DNA of 9,057 nucleotides from an uncultured Bacilli bacterium (GTDB taxonomy: Bacteria > Bacillota_I > Bacilli_A > RF39 > UBA660), in the NCBI GenBank assembly GCA_944373065.1, contig CALWAJ010000052.1, positions 1 to 9,057 on the forward strand. Direction: 5' to 3'. Below the pieces are notes generated by a model, which worked only from the letters and a program-made list of their open reading frames with translations, was not told where the DNA came from and ran no database searches. Positions 1 through 6,106 of the stretch are shown in pieces (position 1 is the stretch's first letter; each line of letters opens with the position of its first letter). The translations under genes and the position numbers were made by a program.

Positions 1-21
1 TGTATATGAGTTATTTCTATT

Positions 22-83
22 CGGGATATCCAAATTTAAATTTATACACAAACGGGATATCAATATTTTAATTAACATTGCAA
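22..83. repeat. Two CGGGATATC direct repeats, 31 bp apart
   Basis: CGGGATATC occurs at 22-30 and again at 53-61, so the period is 31 bp, close to three helical turns. Similarity continues into the AT-rich sequence after each copy: by eye, 20 of the first 25 positions match. These are the most GC-rich bases in an otherwise A/T leader. They lie 30-90 bp upstream of the predicted -35 at 93-98, so binding sites for a regulator of the downstream oxidoreductase gene are plausible (inference). Only two copies are visible, and the window edge may hide more. Confidence 0.5.
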
Positions 84-92
84 TATTTATTA

Positions 93-121
93 AAGACTTT
101 TCATTAAAAATTTGATATACT
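93..121 (+). promoter_or_regulatory. Promoter of the flavin oxidoreductase gene, extended -10 type
   Basis: A TATACT -10 box lies at 116-121 and is preceded by TGA at 113-115, giving an extended -10 (TGnTATACT). Seventeen bases upstream, 93-98 is AAGACT, a poor -35 that keeps only the GAC core of TTGACA. The block from 91 to 121 is matched at 26 of 31 positions by the block at 1434-1464 upstream of the LemA-like gene, with the same spacing. That match is the best evidence that it is a functional promoter. The distance to the TTG start implies a 5' leader of roughly 120 bases. Confidence 0.55.
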
Positions 122-231
122 TTTATTCAATAAGAAATATTTATAATCCATCATAATAGAAGAGATTAAATCAATTATATTAAACACATTTTAAATTTAA
201 AGTTTATTTGTAAATTAATAAAACTTTTAGC

Positions 232-238
232 GGAGGAG
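232..238 (+). promoter_or_regulatory. Ribosome binding site that fixes the TTG start at 247
   Basis: GGAGGAG at 232-238 is a strong Shine-Dalgarno sequence eight bases before the TTG at 247. The ATG at 239-241 directly abuts it, too close to be used efficiently. That ATG opens only a three-codon frame (ATG TTA GCT TGA, 239-250) whose stop overlaps the TTG, so TTG is the credible initiation codon. Confidence 0.7.
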
Positions 239-246
239 ATGTTAGC

Positions 247-1320
247 TTGAAAAATGGTTCTGTATGGAAAAAAATTAGAATAAAAGAGGTTGAGCTAAAA
301 AATAGAATAATTCGCTCTGCAACAAATGAACATCTAGGAACTCCTAATGGTATAATTACTGATTCTTTTATTGATGTATATAAAAATCTTGCTAATAGTG
401 GAGTTGGTTTAATTATTACTTCTAATATGGCAATTGACAAATCTCAAAGGTCAAATTTAGCTCAAATTTGTATTAATGAACCAGAAAATATTGAAAAATT
501 AAAATTATTGACAAAAGAAGTTCATAAAGCAAATTCAAAAATAATATGTCAAATATCTTATGGCGGACACCATGCCTCAAAAATAGTTGGTAAAAGTGCT
601 ATGACTCCTAGTACAACAGAAGAAACTACTGAAATGACTTTGGATGATATAAATAACTGTATAAATAATTATATAAAAACCATTAAATTTATTAAAAAAG
701 TGGGCTTTGATGGAGTGGAATTACATTTAGCACATGGCTATTTATTAAGTGAGTTTTTAGACCCCTTCTATAATAAAAGAACTGATAAATATGGAGGTAC
801 AACTGAAAATAGATATAGAATAGTTCATCAAATTTTATCAAAACTTAATAATTTTGTCTTAGATTCTCATTTTTTAATAATTGCCAAAATAGATTCAACT
901 TCCAAAAGTGGAGATCCCCTATTTTTAGGGGAGCAAATTAATATATGTAAACTACTTGAAAAATATGGTATAGATGCTATAGAGGTTAGCGGTTGTGATT
1001 TTAAAAAATATAAGCAAGAGATTCCATATTTTTTAAATAATGCATTAAAAATTAAGAAAACAGTGTCTGTCCCTATAATACTAGTAGGTGGTTTTAGAAA
1101 CATAACTCAAATGAATAATGCTATTAGTGAAGGGATTGATTTAATAGCTATGTCCCGACCATTTATTGCTGATAAAAATTTTATGGAAAAACTTAAAAAA
1201 AATCAAGCAAGTAGATGTACTAGTTGTAATAGTTGTTTTTATATATATAAGACAATCTTTAAACATTGTATTTTCGATAATGAAATAGATTTTCAATTAT
1301 ATGAAAATTTTCACAAATAA
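247..1320 (+). CDS. Old Yellow Enzyme-family NADH:flavin oxidoreductase (single TIM barrel)
   Basis: This 357-residue protein is a cytoplasmic FMN-dependent oxidoreductase of the OYE family, whose members reduce activated C=C bonds or related electrophiles with NAD(P)H. The sequence shows the N-terminal LKNRIIRSATNE strand (17-28), the QISYGGHHAS region (102-111), and the active-site block around HLAHGYLLSEF (160-170), with paired H160/H163 and Y165, followed by NKR and YGG...ENR (176-189). The FMN phosphate-binding segments VGGFRN and MSRPF lie at about 280-306. A cysteine cluster, C324, C327, C330 and C341 (CX2CX2CX10C), resembles the Fe-S motif of dienoyl-CoA reductase/trimethylamine dehydrogenase relatives, but the chain ends 16 residues later without their FAD/NAD domain. 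The substrate cannot be predicted. It starts at TTG, supported by GGAGGAG at 232-238, and appears to be monocistronic. It is visibly more AT-rich than the operon further right. Confidence 0.9.
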   Translation: MKNGSVWKKIRIKEVELKNRIIRSATNEHLGTPNGIITDSFIDVYKNLANSGVGLIITSNMAIDKSQRSNLAQICINEPENIEKLKLLTKEVHKANSKIICQISYGGHHASKIVGKSAMTPSTTEETTEMTLDDINNCINNYIKTIKFIKKVGFDGVELHLAHGYLLSEFLDPFYNKRTDKYGGTTENRYRIVHQILSKLNNFVLDSHFLIIAKIDSTSKSGDPLFLGEQINICKLLEKYGIDAIEVSGCDFKKYKQEIPYFLNNALKIKKTVSVPIILVGGFRNITQMNNAISEGIDLIAMSRPFIADKNFMEKLKKNQASRCTSCNSCFYIYKTIFKHCIFDNEIDFQLYENFHK

Positions 1321-1324
1321 AATA

Positions 1325-1358
1325 GTGTTAATTTTACTTAATAAACACATATTTTTTT
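1325..1358 (+). terminator. Weak intrinsic terminator after the flavin oxidoreductase gene
   Basis: GTGTT (1325-1329) pairs with AACAC (1344-1348). After an A-A mismatch, ATT (1331-1333) pairs with AAT (1340-1342), leaving a six-base loop. Seven T residues follow at 1352-1358. The stem is short and AT-rich, but its position five bases after the stop codon and its T-tract fit a terminator. Confidence 0.5.
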
Positions 1359-1435
1359 AAACACATAATATGATTATCAATAGTTAATTTACTAATAAGT
1401 TAATATTTTTATTTTGTATTTTTTATCATATAGTA

Positions 1436-1464
1436 AAGACTTTTTGTTAAAAATTTGGTACAAT
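1436..1464 (+). promoter_or_regulatory. Promoter of the LemA-like gene, extended -10 type
   Basis: TACAAT at 1459-1464 is preceded by TGG (1456-1458), giving an extended -10. AAGACT at 1436-1441 occupies the -35 position with a 17-base spacer. The wider block 1434-1464 matches 91-121 at 26 of 31 positions, including both hexamer positions and the intervening TTAAAAATTTG. The expected transcript start is only about 15 bases before the ATG, so the leader is very short. Confidence 0.6.
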
Positions 1465-1484
1465 AAATTTAAGGATGTGATGAT

Positions 1485-2012
1485 ATGACTTATGTTATTA
1501 TTGGAGTAATTGTTTTTATTATTGTAATTGCTTTAATTTGTGTATTTTTAGTAATGTTTTATAGAAATAAGTATAATTTTTTATATATTAAGATTAATGA
1601 AGCGGATAATAACTTAGATATTATGTTACAAAAAAAAGAAGAAATCTTATTTAAAATTGTTCCTATATTAGAAAAAGCAAAAATTGAAGATATACCTGAA
1701 GTAATTAAATTAAAATCACAAAAAATGGATCATTATAAACTATATGAAGAATTATCTACTATGGCAAATGACATTTTAAAGTTAATTGATGAATATGAAG
1801 ATAAATTAGATTTTAAAGAGTTAGATTCTTTAATTGAATTATTAAATATTAATGAAAATGATATAAATGCTGCGATTAAATATTATAATGATAATGGTGA
1901 AGAAGTTAATTATTTAGCTCATAAATTTCCTGCTAATATTATAAAAGCTTTAAGTCATTATCAGGATATAAATCTTTATAAATTACAAAAACGGGAAAAA
2001 ATAGGAATATAA
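1485..2012 (+). CDS. LemA family membrane protein (divergent)
   Basis: This 175-residue protein has one hydrophobic segment at about residues 4-25, followed by a basic/aromatic YRNKYN. The rest is predicted helical, with heptad-like charged stretches. The layout matches the LemA family: an N-terminal membrane anchor, then YN, a long helix ending near the KIVPILEK segment (57-64), a second helix, and the signature YYND (133-136) ... KFPANIIKAL (147-156). Family members are membrane-anchored helical-bundle proteins of poorly known function. The usual LIPNLVE-type segment is degenerate here (EILFKIVPIL), so the assignment rests mainly on architecture and the C-terminal block. The ATG at 1485 is supported by AAGGATGTGAT at 1471-1481, close to the ideal anti-16S complement. 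No partner gene is adjacent. It has its own promoter and a terminator at 2020-2049. Confidence 0.72.
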   Translation: MTYVIIGVIVFIIVIALICVFLVMFYRNKYNFLYIKINEADNNLDIMLQKKEEILFKIVPILEKAKIEDIPEVIKLKSQKMDHYKLYEELSTMANDILKLIDEYEDKLDFKELDSLIELLNINENDINAAIKYYNDNGEEVNYLAHKFPANIIKALSHYQDINLYKLQKREKIGI

Positions 2013-2019
2013 TATAAAA

Positions 2020-2049
2020 GATGTCTTAAGAATGAGACATCATTTTTTT
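2020..2049 (+). terminator. Intrinsic terminator between convergent genes, possibly bidirectional
   Basis: GATGTCT (2020-2026) and AGACATC (2035-2041) form a perfect seven-base-pair stem with an eight-base loop. An A and seven T residues follow on the plus strand (2043-2049), so it ends the LemA-like transcript. On the minus strand the same hairpin is followed by TTTTAT, so it may also stop the opposing transcript. The TGA stop of the minus-strand gene (2042-2040) lies partly inside the stem. Confidence 0.75.
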
Positions 2050-2540
2050 ATTTTTTTCTTTACATTTAGATTATTTAATATATTTTCTAAATCATCTACA
2101 GTTATACTATTAGGTTCAGGATTTACAAGGATAGTACCATCTTTACAACAAATAATAGTGTCTGTACTTTCTAAATCCATTATGTCATATATATTTATAT
2201 ATAGTGTTTCAATATCCTCTATTTTAATTATTTGACCATTATAAATCATAGGACTATAATCATAGGGTTTTGTAGTAAATACTTTATCTTGCAATTGTAC
2301 TTCTTTTTGCTTAAAATATCTTAACTTAATTATATTATCATTTAACTCTGGAATAGGGTTATTACTATTTACTTCCATAATTTGTGTTTTTAAATCACTT
2401 TTATCATAATTAGGTGAGAATATTTCCACATAATTTTTCTCTTGCAAATCTAATATTTGCGTATCTAGCTTTATAGATTCATACTTACTGGCTCCTAAAT
2501 ATGATTCCATTTTTTTTTCTTCTCTTACATCTTTTCTCAT
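2040..2540 (-). CDS. Hypothetical protein, 166 residues, family not recognised
   Basis: I do not recognise this protein. It has no signal peptide or membrane segment and looks soluble. The first 35 residues are charged and probably helical (MRKDVREEKK...). The middle is rich in Ile, Asp and aromatic residues, with a proline/tyrosine stretch KPYDYSPMIYNG (91-102). A vicinal cysteine pair occurs in IICCKDGTILVN (129-140), a plausible beta-hairpin, and a short acidic helix precedes a lysine-rich end KKKIKK. The ATG at 2540 is preferred over Met11 because GAGG lies nine bases upstream and a promoter candidate is present (2561-2589). Length, codon pattern and a ribosome binding site favour it over the shorter antisense frame. 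It ends with TGA, the only TGA stop among the genes here. It is separated from the large operon by the ung terminator, so it is probably monocistronic. Confidence 0.7.
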   Translation of the reverse strand: MRKDVREEKKMESYLGASKYESIKLDTQILDLQEKNYVEIFSPNYDKSDLKTQIMEVNSNNPIPELNDNIIKLRYFKQKEVQLQDKVFTTKPYDYSPMIYNGQIIKIEDIETLYINIYDIMDLESTDTIICCKDGTILVNPEPNSITVDDLENILNNLNVKKKIKK

Positions 2541-2560
2541 AATACACTACCTCTAATTCT

Positions 2561-2589
2561 ATTTTAAAGTTTTATTTTATTTTTATCAA
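2561..2589 (-). promoter_or_regulatory. Candidate promoter of the 166-residue hypothetical protein
   Basis: On the minus strand TTGATA (2589-2584) and TAAAAT (2566-2561) are separated by 17 bases, a reasonable SigA-type arrangement about 20 bases upstream of the ATG. Such hexamers arise easily in A/T-rich DNA, so confidence is moderate. Confidence 0.45.
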
Positions 2590-2674
2590 TAAACTTTACA
2601 GTTTTAGACTATATTATTTTTTGTCCTATGTCATAAATATTTATAAATTTCCAATTATTACCATATTTTGATTT

Positions 2675-2702
2675 AAAAAAAGAAAATAGTTAATCTATTT
2701 TC
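2675..2702 (-). terminator. Intrinsic terminator of the seven-gene operon
   Basis: On the minus strand GAAAATAG (2702-2695) and CTATTTTC (2689-2682) form a perfect eight-base-pair stem with loop ATTAA, followed by seven T residues (2681-2675). The stem begins inside the last codons of ung and the ung stop codon lies in the loop, so the terminator is partly coding. Its stem is almost entirely A-T, as expected in this genome. Confidence 0.8.
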
Positions 2703-3352
2703 CAATTGATAGGAGTCAATCCTTTTGATATTAAAAAATTATTAGTTTTTGAAAAAGGTTTACTACCAAAGAAACCATTATAGGCAGATAAAGGGGATGG
2801 ATGAGCTGACTCTATTATATAATGTTGTTTATTAGTTATTAATTTCTTTTTTGATCTAGCAAAACTTCCCCATAGTATAAAGACTACAGGACTTTCTTTT
2901 TTATTTAGTAATTCTATTACTTTATCAGTAAAGATTTCCCATCCTTTATCTTTATGAGATGCTGCTAAGTTAGCTTCTACTGTAAGAACAGCATTTAAGA
3001 GAAGAATTCCTTGATCAGCCCAAGGGATTAAACTACTTGTTTTAGGAAAAGGAATTCCTAAATCATCATTTAACTCTTTAAATATATTTTGAAGAGATGG
3101 TGGCTTTCTTATACCATTTTTAACAGAGAAAGACAATCCTTCTGCTTGATGTTCTCCATGATATGGATCTTGACCTAATATTACTACTTTTACATCTTTA
3201 TATGGTGTATGACGAAAAGCATTAAATATCTCGTTTTTAGGGGGATAAATTGTCTTTGTTTTATATTCATTATTAACAAAATTTATTAAGTTTTTAAAAT
3301 ATTCTTTATTATATTCTTCTTTTAAATAATAATCCCAATCATTACCAATCAT
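2690..3352 (-). CDS. ung: Uracil-DNA glycosylase, family 1
   Basis: Ung removes uracil from DNA by cleaving the N-glycosidic bond, the first step of base-excision repair in the cytoplasm. The 220-residue product has the usual family-1 length and all landmarks: the water-activating loop GQDPYHG (60-66, catalytic D62), the GLSFS uracil-stacking region (72-76), LLLNAVLTV (117-125) with the uracil-recognising N120, the WGSFA strand (161-165), and the minor-groove loop HPSPLSA (184-190) with catalytic H184, followed by GFFGSKPFSKTN. The ATG at 3352 has GAGGTG five bases upstream. It is the last gene of the operon, 11 bases after rlmH. Being downstream of dnaB probably couples its expression to replication genes (inference). 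Confidence 0.97.
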   Translation of the reverse strand: MIGNDWDYYLKEEYNKEYFKNLINFVNNEYKTKTIYPPKNEIFNAFRHTPYKDVKVVILGQDPYHGEHQAEGLSFSVKNGIRKPPSLQNIFKELNDDLGIPFPKTSSLIPWADQGILLLNAVLTVEANLAASHKDKGWEIFTDKVIELLNKKESPVVFILWGSFARSKKKLITNKQHYIIESAHPSPLSAYNGFFGSKPFSKTNNFLISKGLTPINWKID

Positions 3353-3363
3353 TTTTTCACCTC

Positions 3364-3819
3364 TTATTTATGATAACTTTCATTATTTCTTATTTTATAA
3401 GTTCGATATAGCTGTTCAAGAAAAATTACTCTAAATAGTTGATGAGGAAAAGTTAATTTAGAGAAGGATAAACTATAATTTGCTCTTTGTTTAACTTCTT
3501 CACTTAAGCCATAACTTCCACCTATTATAAAAGTTAAATCACTATTTTGTTGCTCTAAATTTTCTATTTTTTTTGCTAGTTCTACTGATGTCAATTCTTG
3601 TCCATTAATATCTAATATTATAACATTATCAGTATTTTTTATGTTCTTTAAAATGTTTTCTCCTTCTTCTTTTTTTACTTTATCTATATCATCATAGGTT
3701 ATGTCTTTCAATTCTACAATGTCTAATTTTGTATATTTAGATAATCTTTTTTGATATTCATTAATAGCTTCTTTTAAATATTTTTCTTTTATTTTACCTA
3801 CACATATTAACTTGGTCAT
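3364..3819 (-). CDS. rlmH: 23S rRNA (pseudouridine1915-N3)-methyltransferase RlmH
   Basis: RlmH is a small homodimeric SPOUT methyltransferase that uses S-adenosylmethionine to methylate pseudouridine 1915 in helix 69 of 23S rRNA. At 151 residues this is slightly shorter than typical members (about 155-160). Diagnostic features are the N-terminal LICVGKIKEKYLKEAINEY, the SAM-binding FIIGGSYGL (98-105), the trefoil-knot segment LSFSKLTFPHQLFRV (117-131), EQLYR (135-139) and the C-terminal YHK (149-151) that is nearly invariant in the family. The ATG lies 26 bases inside walJ; GAGGTG within walJ, about ten bases upstream, supports it, so the two genes are probably translationally coupled. The walJ-rlmH linkage is common in Bacillota, although there a protease gene often lies between them. 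Confidence 0.97.
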   Translation of the reverse strand: MTKLICVGKIKEKYLKEAINEYQKRLSKYTKLDIVELKDITYDDIDKVKKEEGENILKNIKNTDNVIILDINGQELTSVELAKKIENLEQQNSDLTFIIGGSYGLSEEVKQRANYSLSFSKLTFPHQLFRVIFLEQLYRTYKIRNNESYHK

Positions 3820-4588
3820 AGTCTTGTAACACCTCTATTTCTTCTAGTGATTCATTTTGTTTAGCAACGAGAACTTTAGGATTGAATGTTAAATCTTTTA
3901 AAGCCTCTTTTGTTGCTTCTAAAGCTAATTGTTCTGTATTATTGTGTTCACTTAGATGAGCGAGAATTATATATTTTGTATCTTTACCTATTAGTTCTTT
4001 TAAATATTTAGCGGTTGTTGTATTAGAAAGGTGGCCTTCATCACTTATTATTCTTTGTTTCAAATAGTAAGGATATGGTCCATCCATTAACATCTTTTCA
4101 TCATGATTACTTTCAATGTAGTAGATATTTTTATTTGTTAGTAGTTTAAAGTTCTTTTTATTGATATATCCTGTATCGGTTATATAAACAAGATTATCTT
4201 TATTATCTTCTATAACGAAACCAACAGAGCCTTTTGCATCGTGACTAGTTTTAAATATTGTTATCTTAGTATTATTTAAATGGATAATGTCTTGGTATAA
4301 TTCAACTCTATAATTATCTATAGGGGTTGTTAATTCTTTTAACATTTCATTATTTGTATATATTTTAAAATTAGTATGTTTTAAAGTAACCTTAAGGCCA
4401 CTTGTATGGTCATTATGAGCATGAGTTAGTAGTAGAGCATCTATATCTTCTAATGATAGGTTCATCTTCTCTAGTTCTTTTTTTAATCTTTGATAGGTAA
4501 TTCCTATATCAATAAGAAAACGAGCAGATGATGTTTCTACATAGGAACAATTACCTTTAGATCCGCTCGCTAATACTTTTATTTTCAT
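3794..4588 (-). CDS. walJ: WalJ/YycJ-type metallo-beta-lactamase-fold hydrolase
   Basis: This 264-residue cytoplasmic protein is a metallo-beta-lactamase-fold hydrolase of the YycJ/WalJ (VicX) group, which lies near the WalRK genes in many Bacillota and is linked to DNA processing and cell-wall/replication coordination. The first residues carry the typical SGSKGNC (8-14). The metal site is complete: THAHNDH (55-61; H56, H58, D60, H61), H116, D138 in TDTG, and H211 in HLSEHNN. The group-specific ESNHD (159-163) and GHLSN (185-189) are also present. No signal peptide is seen. Its ATG overlaps the stop of the upstream peptidase by one base (TAATG) and has only a weak Shine-Dalgarno sequence, which suggests reinitiation. 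No walR, walK, walH or walI gene lies in the window. The exact substrate is uncertain. Confidence 0.92.
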   Translation of the reverse strand: MKIKVLASGSKGNCSYVETSSARFLIDIGITYQRLKKELEKMNLSLEDIDALLLTHAHNDHTSGLKVTLKHTNFKIYTNNEMLKELTTPIDNYRVELYQDIIHLNNTKITIFKTSHDAKGSVGFVIEDNKDNLVYITDTGYINKKNFKLLTNKNIYYIESNHDEKMLMDGPYPYYLKQRIISDEGHLSNTTTAKYLKELIGKDTKYIILAHLSEHNNTEQLALEATKEALKDLTFNPKVLVAKQNESLEEIEVLQDYDQVNMCR

Positions 4589-6105
4589 TAGAATAATCTC
4601 ATTGCATTCATTGAAGATGAACCTCTACTATATGGATAACCTTTCCATAATCCAAAATGAAGGTGTGGTCCTGTGGCATATCCACTTTGTCCCATCGCTC
4701 CAATAGTTTGACCTATAGTTACTTCTTGTCCTACACTTACATATCTTTCTGATAAATGAGCATATAGTGTGTAATAACCATTATTATGATTTATTATAAT
4801 ATATTCTCCGTTATCATATTTATAAGTAGATGCTACTACAATTCCATTATTTGAGGCGTATATTGGTGAACCATAACCTGCTCCTGCTATATCAGTTCCA
4901 TCATGAAGCGTTCCCCAACGATAACCATATGGACTGCTAATATAATATGGTGTTCTAGTAGGCCATAACCAATATCCTTCAATTTTACTATTACTACTTA
5001 AACTACTATTCGTACCACCACCATAACTAGGTTGTTTAGTACCTTTAACGATTATTCTTTTTATAGGCTCTTTTAGAACTTGAGTAGCACTATTATCAAT
5101 AACAGCATTTTCTACTTGTCCATTTACTTTCTGAACTTTTGATGTTACTAATTGAGAGCCTACTACTCCTTCTTGAATTGTTTCTTCATAAGTTGTAGGT
5201 TGAGTATTATCATATCTTGTTTCTGTTTCATATGGTATATCTTGAGTTGATACTTGATGGTCTATTTCAATTAATCTAAATTGAGGTTTGATAATACTTA
5301 TAGTAACTTGTTGTCCTTCATATAATAAGCTGTTGACGTCATTGAATTCTGGATTAGCGATTAAAAATTCTTCATTAGATAATTTATTATTGAAAGATAC
5401 ATCACTTATAGTATCACCACTTTGAACAGTATATTTTTGTTGTTCATCTAGCGTTCCAAATAGTAAGTATTTACTTAAATCATCTGAATTTTCGTAAATT
5501 GTCTCATCTGATGGAATATTTGTCTCTTTAACAGTTACTTTATTTTCTATATATATATTTTCTATAATTGTACCCGTATCGCCACTTTCAATCTCTTTTT
5601 GTTCATTATTTAAATACTTATCATAACTATCACTATCTACAAAAGACCTTATAGTTCTATCCATTGCATCTTCAAATACCTTTTTGTCTAATACATAAAT
5701 TATTTGGTCTTTACCTTTTACTTCTTCTCCTTGTTCATTAGTTGTATCAATTCCTTCTATTGTAATTTTATATCCTTTGATAGTAAAAGGCTCTATATCT
5801 TTTATTTTGTCATATATCTCTTTTGTTGTTGATACATCTTCGTCATATGTTACATCTTTAACTATTTCTAAATCTTCTGGAGCATATACTTTATCTGCTT
5901 GATATTTTTCTTTTAAACTTTGCTGTTCATTATCTATATATGTATCTAGTGAATCTTTATCTTCTATAAGACCGATAGATTTCCCTGCTAAATACACTCG
6001 ATATACACTTTTAGGTTCTGTTGTTTCCTTTTTAGGAATAAAAAACACTAAAATTGTACTTATTACTAATGCTAAAATAATAGTAATAATAACTTTATAA
6101 TTCAT
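4588..6105 (-). CDS. Membrane-anchored cell-wall endopeptidase: LysM, G5 and M23 domains
   Basis: This 505-residue protein should act outside the membrane on peptidoglycan. Residues 5-23 form an uncleaved-looking signal anchor followed by KK. A long acidic helical/beta region follows (about 30-220). Next are a LysM domain (YTVQSGDT at 225-232 to about 272), a G5-like domain (IEIDHQVSTQDIPYETETRYD to IIVKGTK, about 279-357), a Gly/Ser linker (360-373) and a C-terminal M23 (LytM/lysostaphin) zinc peptidase. The M23 site is intact: HDGTD (H401, D405), YAHLS (H450) and GPHLHFGLW (H481, H483), so hydrolysis of peptide cross-links is expected rather than a degenerate regulatory role. The gene starts one base after dnaB, and its GAGGAGG (6118-6112) is made from the last dnaB codons. 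LysM-G5-M23 proteins occur in other Bacillota, but location between dnaB and walJ is unusual to me. Confidence 0.93.
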   Translation of the reverse strand: MNYKVIITIILALVISTILVFFIPKKETTEPKSVYRVYLAGKSIGLIEDKDSLDTYIDNEQQSLKEKYQADKVYAPEDLEIVKDVTYDEDVSTTKEIYDKIKDIEPFTIKGYKITIEGIDTTNEQGEEVKGKDQIIYVLDKKVFEDAMDRTIRSFVDSDSYDKYLNNEQKEIESGDTGTIIENIYIENKVTVKETNIPSDETIYENSDDLSKYLLFGTLDEQQKYTVQSGDTISDVSFNNKLSNEEFLIANPEFNDVNSLLYEGQQVTISIIKPQFRLIEIDHQVSTQDIPYETETRYDNTQPTTYEETIQEGVVGSQLVTSKVQKVNGQVENAVIDNSATQVLKEPIKRIIVKGTKQPSYGGGTNSSLSSNSKIEGYWLWPTRTPYYISSPYGYRWGTLHDGTDIAGAGYGSPIYASNNGIVVASTYKYDNGEYIIINHNNGYYTLYAHLSERYVSVGQEVTIGQTIGAMGQSGYATGPHLHFGLWKGYPYSRGSSSMNAMRLF

Positions 6106-6106
6106 T

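Noticed and set aside
22..83. CRISPR array remnant
   Set aside because: Only two nine-base copies at 31-bp spacing, with similar rather than unique sequence between them, and no cas gene; repeat length is far too short.
204..440. Minus-strand frame over the 5' end of the flavin oxidoreductase gene
   Set aside because: It is antisense to well-conserved OYE codons, crosses the promoter/leader region and has no start signals.
867..1103. Minus-strand frame inside the flavin oxidoreductase gene
   Set aside because: It lies entirely opposite conserved TIM-barrel sequence and has no ribosome binding site or recognisable product.
2032..2235. Short plus-strand reading frame antisense to the hypothetical protein
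   Set aside because: It begins inside the terminator hairpin, has no ribosome binding site, and its hydrophobic composition is what the opposite strand of an Asp/Asn/Lys-rich gene gives. The minus-strand frame is longer and has start signals.
1..2540. Recently inserted mobile island because the left part is more AT-rich
   Set aside because: No integrase, transposase, tRNA gene or matched terminal repeats are visible, and the composition shift is modest and seen by eye only.
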